Shown here one piece after another: positions 1 to 7,843 of a stretch of DNA of 24,204 nt (the first letter of the stretch is position 1; every line of letters starts with the position of its first letter). The translations under genes were made by a program, and so were the position numbers. This DNA is from CAMAVH01 sp036500145 (GTDB taxonomy: Bacteria > Pseudomonadota > Alphaproteobacteria > SMXQ01), in contig DASYCO010000035.1 of NCBI GenBank assembly GCA_036500145.1, forward strand, positions 1-24,204, read 5' to 3'. The notes below the pieces were generated by a model. That model saw only the letters and a program-made list of their open reading frames with translations, did not search any database and was not told the DNA's origin.

Positions 1-39
1 GCGACGCCGAACGCCGCGGCGGTTTGCGTCGCCAGCGTT

Positions 40-1002
40 TTAGCCGCCCGCCTTGGAGACGCGGTGACGCGCCTTGATCCAGCGCACCGTGCCGGTCGCC
101 GAGCGCATCACCACGCTCTCGGTGGTTATGTAATCGCCCACGCGATGCACGCCCTTCAGCATGGCGCCGTCGGTGACGCCGGTGGCCGAGAATACCACAT
201 CGCCCGAGACCAGATCGCGCAGCCCGTATTTGCGGTTGAGATCCTTGACGCCCCATTTCGCCGCGCGTGCCCGCTCATCGTCGTTGCGGAACAGCAGCCG
301 GCCCTGCATGTGACCGCCGATGCAACGCAGTGCTGCCGCAGCGAGCACACCCTCGGGCGCGCCGCCCGAGCCCATATAGATGTCGACGCCGCTATCGGGC
401 CGTGACGTCGCGATGACGCCGCTGACATCGCCGTCGGAGATCAGCATGATGCGCGCTCCCGCCTCGCGCACTTTCGCGATCAACTCGGCATGGCGCGGCC
501 GATCGAGAATGCAGACCACGAGATCGGCGACGTCAGTCTGCTTTGCCTTGGCGAGATTCTTGAGATTGGTCGCCGACGTCTCGTCGAGATCGACAACTTC
601 GCCGAACCCGCCGCCGATGGCGATCTTGTCCATGTAGACGTCGGGCGCGTTAAGGAAGCCGCCCGCTTCGGCCATGGCGATCACGGCGAGTGCGTTCTGT
701 CCGCCTTTTGCGGTGATGGTCGTGCCTTCCAGCGGATCGAGCGCGATGTCGATCTTCGGGCCGTGGCCGGCACCGACTTTCTCGCCGATGTAGAGCATCG
801 GCGCTTCGTCGCGCTCGCCCTCGCCGATCACCACGGTACCTTCGATCGAGAGGCTGTTGAGCGCGGTGCGCATCGCGTCGACGGCGGCCTGGTCGGCCGC
901 CTTCTCGTCGCCGCGGCCCATCAGGCGCGACGCGGACAGCGCCGCCGCTTCGGTCACGCGCACGGCTTCCAGCGCCAAATTGCGGTCCATCATCTCAGAC
1001 AT
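40..1002 (-). CDS. glpX: Class II fructose-1,6-bisphosphatase (GlpX)
   Basis: Predicted cytosolic enzyme that hydrolyses fructose-1,6-bisphosphate to fructose-6-phosphate in gluconeogenesis; some family members also act on sedoheptulose-1,7-bisphosphate. The 320-residue product has the GlpX hallmarks: GEGERDEAPMLYIGE near residues 60-75, the metal-binding DPLEGTT motif near residue 90, and GSGGAPEGVLAAAALRC in the C-terminal half. An in-frame ATG lies ten codons further out at 1032, but the ATG at 1002 is preceded by GGAG at good spacing and begins MSEMMDRNLALE, as family members usually do. It is the third gene of an aminotransferase-hom-glpX operon, 63 bp after hom. The 39 bases beyond its stop show no start codon. 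In related genomes recJ often follows, but that cannot be seen here. Confidence 0.95.
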   Translation of the reverse strand: MSEMMDRNLALEAVRVTEAAALSASRLMGRGDEKAADQAAVDAMRTALNSLSIEGTVVIGEGERDEAPMLYIGEKVGAGHGPKIDIALDPLEGTTITAKGGQNALAVIAMAEAGGFLNAPDVYMDKIAIGGGFGEVVDLDETSATNLKNLAKAKQTDVADLVVCILDRPRHAELIAKVREAGARIMLISDGDVSGVIATSRPDSGVDIYMGSGGAPEGVLAAAALRCIGGHMQGRLLFRNDDERARAAKWGVKDLNRKYGLRDLVSGDVVFSATGVTDGAMLKGVHRVGDYITTESVVMRSATGTVRWIKARHRVSKAGG

Positions 1003-1065
1003 CGGATCGTCTCCAGTTTTCTTATCAATCAAAGAATTTCAAGAATCGTAAACTCGCCCGGGAGC

Positions 1066-2358
1066 TTAGAGTTCCTCGATGCGGATCATGCAGGGCGGCT
1101 CGAGCACGGTATCGAGCGCCGCGATTTTTGCAAGCGCACGCGCCATGTCAGCTTCGCGTGTTTCATGTGTCACGAGGACGATGGGCACCGCTTCGCCAGG
1201 CGAACGGCCGCGCTGCAGCATGGATTCCAGCGACACTTCGTTGTCGCGCAGGATGGCCGTCACGTCGGCGATCACGCCGGGCTTGTCGACGACCATCAGG
1301 CGGATGTAGTAGGCCCCGACGTGGCTGTCCATGGGCGAGGTCGCCAGGCTGGCGAGCTGCGCCGCCGGCACCGCGAAGGTCGGCACCTTGGCGCCGCGCG
1401 CGATGTCGACGAGGTCGGCGACGACGGCCGACGCCGTCGGGCCGGCGCCCGCGCCGCGGCCTTCGAACACGTTGGTCTCGGCGAAGTCGGTCTCCGCCAC
1501 CACGGCGTTGAACACGCCTTCCACATGGGCGATCGGCGTGCCGACCGGCACCAGGCAGGGATGCACGCGCTGCTCGACGCCCTTGTCGGTCAGGCGCGCG
1601 AGGCCTAGCAGCTTGATGCGGTAGCCGAGTTCGTCGGCAAAACGGATGTCATGCGCCGAAACGCGGCTGATCCCTTCCACATGGACGCCGGCAAAGTTGG
1701 TGCGGCAGCCGAAGGCGACCGCCGTCAGCACCGCGAGCTTGTGCGCCGCGTCGATGCCGTCGATGTCGAAGCTGGGGTCGGCTTCGGCGTAGCCGAGCGC
1801 CTGCGCCTCGGACAGCACCTCGCCGAAGTCGCGCCCGGTGGCGCGCATCGTCGTCAGGATGTAGTTGCAGGTGCCGTTGAGGATGCCGTAGACGCGCTTG
1901 ACGCCGTTGGCGGCCAGGCCCTCGCGCAGCGCCTTGATGATCGGGATGCCGCCGGCGACGGAAGCCTCGAAGGCGAGCGTCACGCCCTTGGCCTCGGCCG
2001 CTTCGGCGAGCGCCGCGCCATGCAGCGCAAGCAATGCCTTGTTGGCCGTCACGACATGACGGCCGGCGGCGATGGCCGCCTCGCAGGTCGCCTTGGCGGG
2101 ACCAGAGGAGCCGCCGATCACTTCCACGACCACGTCGATGCCCGGCGCCTTCGCCATGGCGACCGGATCGTCGAACCACTGCACGGACTTGAGGTCGAGC
2201 CCGCGGTCCCTGCCCTTGTCGCGCGCCGAGACGGCGACGACCTGAATCGGGCGGCCGCAGCGCGCCTCGAGCAGCTTGCCCTTGGCGGCGATCAGCTTGA
2301 GCGTTCCCGCGCCGACGGTGCCTAGACCGGCGACGGCGATGCGCAAAGGCTCGGACAT
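1066..2358 (-). CDS. hom: Homoserine dehydrogenase with C-terminal ACT domain
   Basis: Reduces aspartate semialdehyde to homoserine, the branch point to threonine and methionine. The 430-residue product starts with a Rossmann NAD(P)-binding segment (VAGLGTVGAGTLKLI, residues 8-22). It has the homoserine dehydrogenase signature GILNGTCNYILTTM in the middle. It ends with an ACT domain (from about residue 350, YYIRLMVVDKPGVIADVTAI), which usually mediates end-product feedback, typically by threonine. There is no fused aspartokinase. The start ATG shares one base with the TGA of the upstream aminotransferase (TGATG), and no strong Shine-Dalgarno sequence is visible, so translation is probably coupled. 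The full length matches the monofunctional family. Confidence 0.96.
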   Translation of the reverse strand: MSEPLRIAVAGLGTVGAGTLKLIAAKGKLLEARCGRPIQVVAVSARDKGRDRGLDLKSVQWFDDPVAMAKAPGIDVVVEVIGGSSGPAKATCEAAIAAGRHVVTANKALLALHGAALAEAAEAKGVTLAFEASVAGGIPIIKALREGLAANGVKRVYGILNGTCNYILTTMRATGRDFGEVLSEAQALGYAEADPSFDIDGIDAAHKLAVLTAVAFGCRTNFAGVHVEGISRVSAHDIRFADELGYRIKLLGLARLTDKGVEQRVHPCLVPVGTPIAHVEGVFNAVVAETDFAETNVFEGRGAGAGPTASAVVADLVDIARGAKVPTFAVPAAQLASLATSPMDSHVGAYYIRLMVVDKPGVIADVTAILRDNEVSLESMLQRGRSPGEAVPIVLVTHETREADMARALAKIAALDTVLEPPCMIRIEEL

Positions 2359-3578
2359 CAGGAGACCGCTCGCAGCTTCTGGCTGGCTTCGAGGATCGTG
2401 TCGGCGGAGCGCAGGAAGCTGCGGATGTTCTTCGCGGCCTGGCGGATGCGATGCTTGTTCTCCACCAGCGCGATGCGCACATGGTCGTCGCCGTATTCGC
2501 CGAAGCCGATGCCGGGCGCGACGGCGACGCCGGCGTGCTTCAGCAGCAGCTTGGAGAACTCGAGCGAGCCGAGATGGGCGAAGGGCTTGGGGATCGGCGC
2601 CCAGGCGAACATGGTCGCTTCCGGCGACGGCACGTCCCAGCCCGCAGCCTTGAGGCTTTCGATCATCACGTCGCGGCGTTCGCGATAGAGCGTGCGCACC
2701 TGCTCGACGCAGTCCTGCGGGCCGTTGAGCGCCGCGGTGGCCGCGACCTGGATCGGCGTGAAGGCGCCGTAGTCGAGGTACGACTTGATGTGCGCCAGGG
2801 CCGAGACCAGCGTCTTGTTGCCGGTGGCGAAGCCGATGCGCCAGCCCGGCATCGAGTAGGTCTTGCTCATCGAGGTGAACTCGATGGCGATGTCCTTCGC
2901 GCCGGGGATCTCGAGGATCGACGGCGGCTTGCGGTCGCCGAAGTAGATTTCCGCGTAGGCCAGGTCGGAGATCACGTAGATCTCATGCTTGCGGCAGAAC
3001 TCGACGATGGGACGGTAGAAGTCGAGGTCGACCACCATCGCCGTCGGGTTCGCCGGGAAGTTCAGCACGACGCAGATCGGCTTCGGCACCGAATGCTTCA
3101 CCGCGCGCTGCAGGCCCTCGAAGAAGTCGAAGCCCTCGCCGATCGGGATGTGGCGCACGTTCGCGCCCGTGATGATGAAGCCGTACGGATGGATCGGATA
3201 GCTCGGGTTCGGCACCAGCACCACGTCGCCGGGCGCCACGATGGCGTTGGCGAGGTTGGCCAGGCCCTCCTTCGAGCCGATGGTGACGATCGTCTCCGTG
3301 TTCGGGTCGACGTCGACGTTGAAGCGCCGCTTGTAGTAGGCGGCGTTCGCCTTGCGCAGGCCGGGAATGCCGCGCGACGCCGAATAGCGATGGGCGCGCG
3401 GATCCTGCGCGGCCTCGACCAGCTTGTTGATGATGTGCTGGGGCGTCGGCTGGTCGGGATTTCCCATGCCGAAATCGATGATGTCCTCGCCGGCGGCTCG
3501 GGCCTTTGCCTTCATCGCGTTGACTTCGGCGAAGACGTAAGGGGGCAGCCGTTTGATCCGGTAGAATTCTTCTTCCAT
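2358..3578 (-). CDS. alaC: PLP-dependent class I/II aminotransferase, AlaC-like
   Basis: Fold-type I aminotransferase of 406 residues. Visible motifs are RLPPYVFAEVNAMK near the N-terminus, DFGMGNPDQPTP near residue 40, a VLNFPANPTA substrate/cofactor segment, and the PLP-lysine motif SMSKTYSMPGWRIGFATGN. The closest named relatives are alanine aminotransferase AlaC and proteins often annotated as LL-diaminopimelate aminotransferase. The amino-group donor and acceptor cannot be decided from sequence alone. It is the first gene of the operon with hom and glpX. That context suggests a role in amino-acid synthesis linked to aspartate-family metabolism, but this is inference. The ATG at 3578 has little Shine-Dalgarno complementarity; it is kept because MEEEFYRIKRLPPYVF matches the usual N-terminus. 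Confidence 0.9.
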   Translation of the reverse strand: MEEEFYRIKRLPPYVFAEVNAMKAKARAAGEDIIDFGMGNPDQPTPQHIINKLVEAAQDPRAHRYSASRGIPGLRKANAAYYKRRFNVDVDPNTETIVTIGSKEGLANLANAIVAPGDVVLVPNPSYPIHPYGFIITGANVRHIPIGEGFDFFEGLQRAVKHSVPKPICVVLNFPANPTAMVVDLDFYRPIVEFCRKHEIYVISDLAYAEIYFGDRKPPSILEIPGAKDIAIEFTSMSKTYSMPGWRIGFATGNKTLVSALAHIKSYLDYGAFTPIQVAATAALNGPQDCVEQVRTLYRERRDVMIESLKAAGWDVPSPEATMFAWAPIPKPFAHLGSLEFSKLLLKHAGVAVAPGIGFGEYGDDHVRIALVENKHRIRQAAKNIRSFLRSADTILEASQKLRAVS

Positions 3579-3641
3579 GGCGAGAGACGGTCGATCCGTA
3601 AAAGGGCGGCGCTGCGGGCGGGCGTCGGGTTCTTTTTTTAA

Positions 3642-3696
3642 CCGCCCCTTGTGGGCGGGCCCGCAGGAAACCGCAAGATTTATACCCGCCCCTTGT
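3642..3696. repeat. Two 11-bp direct repeats upstream of the aminotransferase-hom-glpX operon
   Basis: CCGCCCCTTGT occurs at 3642-3652 and again at 3686-3696, a 44-bp offset (about four helical turns). On the minus strand, the sense strand for the operon, the copies read ACAAGGGGCGG followed by AT-rich sequence (TTAAAAA in one, GTATAAA in the other). The first copy also pairs with GGGCGG at 3653-3658 to make a short 6-bp hairpin. The interval 3579-3789 holds no convincing gene. These repeats are its main structure and could be operator half-sites; no regulator is identifiable. Confidence 0.5.
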
Positions 3697-3789
3697 AGAA
3701 AAGGACAGTGGCGGGAATATGACCTTGGCGGGGTATTTCGTCGTGGGCAGGCCGTGGCGGCTTAAAAATATTCGCGAACGGCCGGCAGG

Positions 3790-4779
3790 CTAATAATCGA
3801 GCGCGATTTCAACCCGGCGCTCCAGGGCCGGATCACCGCCGCCCGCCGCCGTCGCCGAGCTGACGGTCATGCGCGTGCGCGGCACGCCGAGGCGGGCCAG
3901 CTCCTGGGCCACCGCCTCCGCCCGCTGGCTGGCGATGCGGAAATTGGCGATCTGCGCCGCCGCCGTGGCCCTGCCGGACGAGGCGAAGCCGACGATGCGC
4001 AGGCTGCCGCCAGTGTCCTTGTAGCTCTGCGCCAGGGTGTTCAGCGCGCGCCGGTCGTCGGCATCGACCGTTGCCGAATTGTTGGTGAAGTAGACCGTCG
4101 CCGTCTGGGTCATGCCGACTGGGCCAGCCGGGGCCGGAGCCGCCGCCTGACGCGCCGGAGGCTGGGGCGTCGGGGCCGGGACGGACTGATAGACCGGCGG
4201 CGGCAGAGCCACCGCAGACGAGCTGGCGGGCTGCGCGGGAGCTGGCTGAGGCGCAGCGGCCTGAGGCTGGGGCGCGGGCGTCGACGCGGCAGCCGCCGCC
4301 TGCGGCGCCGGAACGGGCGCCGGGGCCGGCGCGGCCAGCGGCGTCGAGGACACCCGGCCGGCCGGGGCCGCAACCGGGTTCAGGCCAGGCGCCGGCGGCG
4401 GCGCGGCGCGCTGCGGATCGCTTTCGGCATAGCGGGCGTTTTCGCGGTCGGCCGCCAGGCCCTGGGCCACCTTGCCCCGCTCGGCCGACGGCGTCGGGTT
4501 CGGGCGGTTCGGGACGGTCGACAGATTGGGATAGTCCTGGCCGGCACCGGGCAGCTGGGTCGTCTCGCGGGCGGCCGCCTCGGCGGCGCGCTCCTGCTGC
4601 TGCTCGTCGTCCTCGAAGACGCTGGCGGCGCCGCGGTACCACTCCACCGGATTGACCGCGTCGGGCACCGAGGAACAGGCGCCCAGGGATGACAGGGCGA
4701 CGCCGGCCGCAAAGACAGCCAGCATCAAATTGCTGCGACTGCGAACAACGGTTTGCGACTTTGGGAAGGCCCGTGTCAT
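3790..4779 (-). CDS. OmpA-domain outer-membrane lipoprotein with Pro/Ala-rich linker
   Basis: 329-residue predicted lipoprotein. The N-terminus has basic residues, a hydrophobic stretch (LMLAVFAAGVALS) and a lipobox LGAC with the acylated cysteine at residue 35. A short conserved segment (VPDAVNPVEWYRG) follows, and then a long Pro/Ala/Gln-rich linker (roughly residues 110-225) that probably spans periplasm. The C-terminal ~105 residues form an OmpA-like domain (TATVYFTNNSATVDADDRRAL, then SQRAEAVAQEL and ERRVEI at the end), which in this family binds peptidoglycan. The usual GHTDxxG motif is replaced by GFASSG, so the aspartate that contacts diaminopimelate appears to be missing, while the arginine in SQRAEAV is kept. 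It is transcribed divergently from phaC. Confidence 0.85.
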   Translation of the reverse strand: MTRAFPKSQTVVRSRSNLMLAVFAAGVALSSLGACSSVPDAVNPVEWYRGAASVFEDDEQQQERAAEAAARETTQLPGAGQDYPNLSTVPNRPNPTPSAERGKVAQGLAADRENARYAESDPQRAAPPPAPGLNPVAAPAGRVSSTPLAAPAPAPVPAPQAAAAASTPAPQPQAAAPQPAPAQPASSSAVALPPPVYQSVPAPTPQPPARQAAAPAPAGPVGMTQTATVYFTNNSATVDADDRRALNTLAQSYKDTGGSLRIVGFASSGRATAAAQIANFRIASQRAEAVAQELARLGVPRTRMTVSSATAAGGGDPALERRVEIALDY

Positions 4780-4836
4780 GATCCTCTCGCACTCCTGCTA
4801 TAGGACTGAGGTTAAGCCTCGGCCCGTGCGCGAGGA

Positions 4837-4853
4837 AAGGAATTTAAGTCCTT
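4837..4853. promoter_or_regulatory. Palindrome in the divergent lipoprotein/phaC region
   Basis: The 17-bp near-palindrome has arms AAGGA and TCCTT around a TTtAA core, with one mismatched pair. It lies in the 156-bp intergenic region between the divergent OmpA-domain gene and phaC (4780-4935), where both promoters must sit. I see no convincing -35/-10 pair. The element is a candidate operator for either gene; no cognate regulator is known from the sequence. Confidence 0.4.
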
Positions 4854-4935
4854 ATATTCACGCACAAAATACTGTGAGTTTTGTAGAGGAATTCCGGCAA
4901 GGCGTAAAGCGTGCCGCAGACCGAAAGGGTCCGAG

Positions 4936-6750
4936 ATGAGTGAGCAAAGCACTGCCGCGAAATCCGACGCCGCCGGAAAGCCCGATCCCGCCGCCGTGGC
5001 GAACGCCATGGCCGAGCTCGCCGCCAAGAGCCAGAAGGTGATGCAGGAGTTCTTCGCCCGCCAGCAGGCGGACGGCGCCAGCCCCTCGCTCGACCCGCTC
5101 AACATCGGCAAGGCCTTCTACGACCTGACGGCGCGCATGATGGCCGATCCGGCCAAGATGTGGGAAGCCCAGGCCGCGCTGTGGAAGAGCTACCAGGACC
5201 TCTGGCTCTCGACTCTCAAGCGCGCCAGCGGCGAAGCCACGACGCCCGCCATCACCCCCGACAAGGGCGACCGCCGCTTCAAGGACGCCGAGTGGGACGA
5301 GAACGTCGTCTTTGACTACATCAAGCAGTCCTACCTGCTGACCGCGCGATGGCTGCGCGGCGTCGTCGACGAGGCCAGCGAAGGCAGCGATTCGGAGACG
5401 GCGAAGAAGGTCGACTTCTACACCCGCCAGTTCATCGACGCCGCCTCGCCCAGCAATTTCGTCATGACCAACCCGCAGGTGCTGCGCGCCACGGTGGAGA
5501 GCGGCGGCCAGAACCTGCTCAAGGGCCTCTCCAACCTGCTCGACGACCTCGACCGCGGCCATGGCAAGCTCGCCATCAAGATGACCGACCCGACGGCCTT
5601 CAAGGTCGGCGAGAACCTCGCCGTCACGCCGGGCAAGGTCGTCTTCCAGAACGACCTGATGCAGCTGATCCAGTACGCGCCCTCGACCGAGACGGTCGCC
5701 GAGCGGCCCTTGCTCATCATCCCGCCCTGGATCAACAAGTTCTACATCCTCGACATGCAGCCCAAGAACTCGTTCATCAAATGGGCGGTCGACCAGGGCC
5801 AGACGGTGTTCGTCATCTCCTGGGTCAACCCGGACGAGCGCCACGCCCAGAAGACCTTCGAGAGCTACATGGCCGAAGGCCCGCTGGCCGCCATCGCCGC
5901 CGTCGCCGAGGCGACCGGCGTGAAGGACGTCAACGTCGTCGGCTACTGCATCGGTGGCACCCTTCTCGCCGCCCTCCTCTCGGCCATGACGGCCCAGAAG
6001 GACAGCCGCGTCGCCAGCGCCACCTTCCTCACCACCATGACCGACTTCAAGGAGGCCGGCGAGCTGTCGGTCTTCATCGACGAGGAGCAGATCACCGCCC
6101 TCGAGGAGAAGATGTCCAAGCACGGCTACCTCGAAGGCTCGGACATGGCGACGACCTTCAACATGCTGCGCGCCAACGACCTGATCTGGTCCTTCGTGGT
6201 GAACAACTACCTGCTCGGCAAGGATTCGCTGCCGTTCGACCTGCTCTACTGGAATTCCGATTCCACGCGCATGCCGGCGCTGATGCACAGCTACTACCTG
6301 CGCAACATGTACCAGCGGAACCTGCTGGTGAAGCCGGGCGCGCTGACGCTGCTCGGCCAGCCCATCGACCTGACGAACATCAAGACGCCGGTCTACATGC
6401 TGTCGACGCGCGAAGACCACATCGCGCCGTGGAAGTCGACCTACCTCGCGACGCAGCTCTACAAGGGCCCGATCCGCTTCGTGCTGACGGCCTCCGGCCA
6501 CATCGCCGGCGTCGTCAACCCGCCGGCCGCCAACAAGTACGGCTTCTGGACGAACGACAAGCTGCCGGCCCAGCCCGACGACTGGTTCGCCGGCGCCAAG
6601 GAGCAGCCCGGCTCCTGGTGGACCGACTGGATCAAGTGGCTGAGCGGCTTCGGCGGCGAGCAGGTGCCCGCGCGCGTGCCCGGCAAGAGCGGCAAGCTGA
6701 AGGCGCTGGAAGACGCGCCGGGCAGCTACGTCAAGGCGAAGGCAGGCTGA
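4936..6750 (+). CDS. phaC: Class I poly(3-hydroxyalkanoate) synthase PhaC
   Basis: Polymerises (R)-3-hydroxyacyl-CoA into polyhydroxyalkanoate at the storage-granule surface. The 604-residue product has the class I length. A PhaC N-terminal domain (about residues 60-250, with WEAQAALWKSYQDLW) precedes an alpha/beta-hydrolase core. The lipase-like box is GYCIGG with nucleophile Cys338. The other triad residues are probably Asp494 (TREDHIAPW) and His522 (ASGHIAGV). The conserved RPLLIIPPWINKFYILDM segment is at about 257-274. The ATG at 4936 has AGGG upstream. No phaA, phaB, phaR or phasin gene is adjacent. The last 20 bp overlap the 3' end of the convergent cysA. Confidence 0.97.
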   Translation: MSEQSTAAKSDAAGKPDPAAVANAMAELAAKSQKVMQEFFARQQADGASPSLDPLNIGKAFYDLTARMMADPAKMWEAQAALWKSYQDLWLSTLKRASGEATTPAITPDKGDRRFKDAEWDENVVFDYIKQSYLLTARWLRGVVDEASEGSDSETAKKVDFYTRQFIDAASPSNFVMTNPQVLRATVESGGQNLLKGLSNLLDDLDRGHGKLAIKMTDPTAFKVGENLAVTPGKVVFQNDLMQLIQYAPSTETVAERPLLIIPPWINKFYILDMQPKNSFIKWAVDQGQTVFVISWVNPDERHAQKTFESYMAEGPLAAIAAVAEATGVKDVNVVGYCIGGTLLAALLSAMTAQKDSRVASATFLTTMTDFKEAGELSVFIDEEQITALEEKMSKHGYLEGSDMATTFNMLRANDLIWSFVVNNYLLGKDSLPFDLLYWNSDSTRMPALMHSYYLRNMYQRNLLVKPGALTLLGQPIDLTNIKTPVYMLSTREDHIAPWKSTYLATQLYKGPIRFVLTASGHIAGVVNPPAANKYGFWTNDKLPAQPDDWFAGAKEQPGSWWTDWIKWLSGFGGEQVPARVPGKSGKLKALEDAPGSYVKAKAG

Positions 6751-7843
6751 CCTCGGCGCCCGTCGCCTGCGCGACGGCCTTGGCGGCGGCTTCGGCTTCC
6801 GCCTCGGGGAACACCTTCAGCCGGCGCACGACAAGGCCGACCGACGTGCCGGCCGTCAGCGTCGCCGGATTGTAGCGATGCAATGGCAGGTCGACTTCGA
6901 TCACCTGCCCCGTCTTGTCCAGCTCCACGTCCATTTTGACGATCGGACCCGACGCGGCGATGAGGCGCACCGTGCCTCCTCCATGCGCGGAGGTCAGTTC
7001 GATGTCGTGCGGCCGCACGTAGGCGGTGCCGCGGCCGTCGAACTCCGGCATGCGGATCGCCGAATCCACCACCAGCCCCTCGATGCCGACGTCGCCCTTG
7101 GCGACGTTGCAAGGCAGCTTGTTCACGCTGCCGAGGAATTCGAAGACGAAGGGATTGGCCGGATTGGCGTAGATCTCGTGCGGCGAGCCGATCTGCTCGA
7201 TGTGGCCCTGCCCCATCACCACGACGCGGTCGGCCAGCTCGAGGGCCTCCTCCTGGTCGTGGGTGACGAAGACCGTCGTCATGCCCATCTCGTCATGCAG
7301 ACGGCGCAGCCAGCGGCGCAGGTCCTTGCGCACCTTGGCGTCGAGCGCGCCGAAAGGCTCGTCCAGCATCAGCACTTCCGGCTCGATGGCGAGCGCGCGC
7401 GCCAGGGCGACGCGCTGGCGCTGGCCGCCCGACAGCTGCGTGACGGAACGGTCCGCCAGCCAGTCGATCTGCACCAGCTTCAGGAGCTTCATCACGCGGT
7501 CGGCGATCTCCGCCTTGCTCGGTCGCGTGGCGCTCGGGCGCACGCGCAGGCCGAAGGCGACGTTGTCGAAGACGCTCATGTGACGGAACAGCGCGTAGTG
7601 CTGGAAGACGAAGCCGACGCCGCGCTCCGCCGCGCCGTGGTCGAGCACGCTCTTGCCGTCGAGCAGGACGTCGCCGCCGTCCGGCCAGTCGAGGCCCGCG
7701 ACGATGCGCAGCAGGGTCGTCTTGCCCGAGCCGGACGGGCCCAGCAGCGCGATCAGCTCGCCCTTGGCGACGCTCAGGCTCACGTCGTCGAGCGCGGCGA
7801 AGTCGCCGTAGCGCCGGGAGACGTGGGAGATCTCGATACTCAT
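6731..7843 (-). CDS. cysA: Sulfate/thiosulfate ABC transporter ATP-binding protein CysA
   Basis: ATPase that powers sulfate/thiosulfate import through CysTW. In the 370-residue product, Walker A is GPSGSGKTT (35-43), the Q-loop glutamine is in FQHYALF (about 81), the ABC signature is LSGGQ (137-141), Walker B is LMLDEP (158-163) and the H-loop histidine is in THDQEEA (about 195). A TOBE-like regulatory C-terminal region follows, as in the CysA/PotA/MalK group. The start is the ATG at 7843, which overlaps the cysW stop as ATGA; the reading frame is open further upstream, but that stretch is only a shadow of cysW. It is the last gene of the sulfate operon. Its stop codon lies inside the coding region of the convergent phaC. 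Confidence 0.96.
   Translation of the reverse strand: MSIEISHVSRRYGDFAALDDVSLSVAKGELIALLGPSGSGKTTLLRIVAGLDWPDGGDVLLDGKSVLDHGAAERGVGFVFQHYALFRHMSVFDNVAFGLRVRPSATRPSKAEIADRVMKLLKLVQIDWLADRSVTQLSGGQRQRVALARALAIEPEVLMLDEPFGALDAKVRKDLRRWLRRLHDEMGMTTVFVTHDQEEALELADRVVVMGQGHIEQIGSPHEIYANPANPFVFEFLGSVNKLPCNVAKGDVGIEGLVVDSAIRMPEFDGRGTAYVRPHDIELTSAHGGGTVRLIAASGPIVKMDVELDKTGQVIEVDLPLHRYNPATLTAGTSVGLVVRRLKVFPEAEAEAAAKAVAQATGAEVSLPSP

Noticed and set aside
1..39. Start of recJ downstream of glpX
   Set aside because: Gene order in relatives suggests it, but these bases contain no ATG, GTG or TTG start on the minus strand and are too few to identify a gene.
490..1608. 372-codon plus-strand open frame
   Set aside because: Lies antisense to glpX and hom; composition is a Arg/His/Asp-rich shadow of GC-rich coding DNA and no family is recognisable.
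2451..3641. 396-codon plus-strand open frame
   Set aside because: Antisense to the intact aminotransferase; typical third-position-GC shadow.
4858..6501. 547-codon minus-strand open frame
   Set aside because: Antisense to phaC, whose motifs and length are fully convincing.
5349..6875. 508-codon plus-strand frame overlapping phaC
   Set aside because: Out-of-frame shadow of phaC, very rich in Arg/Pro/Gly.
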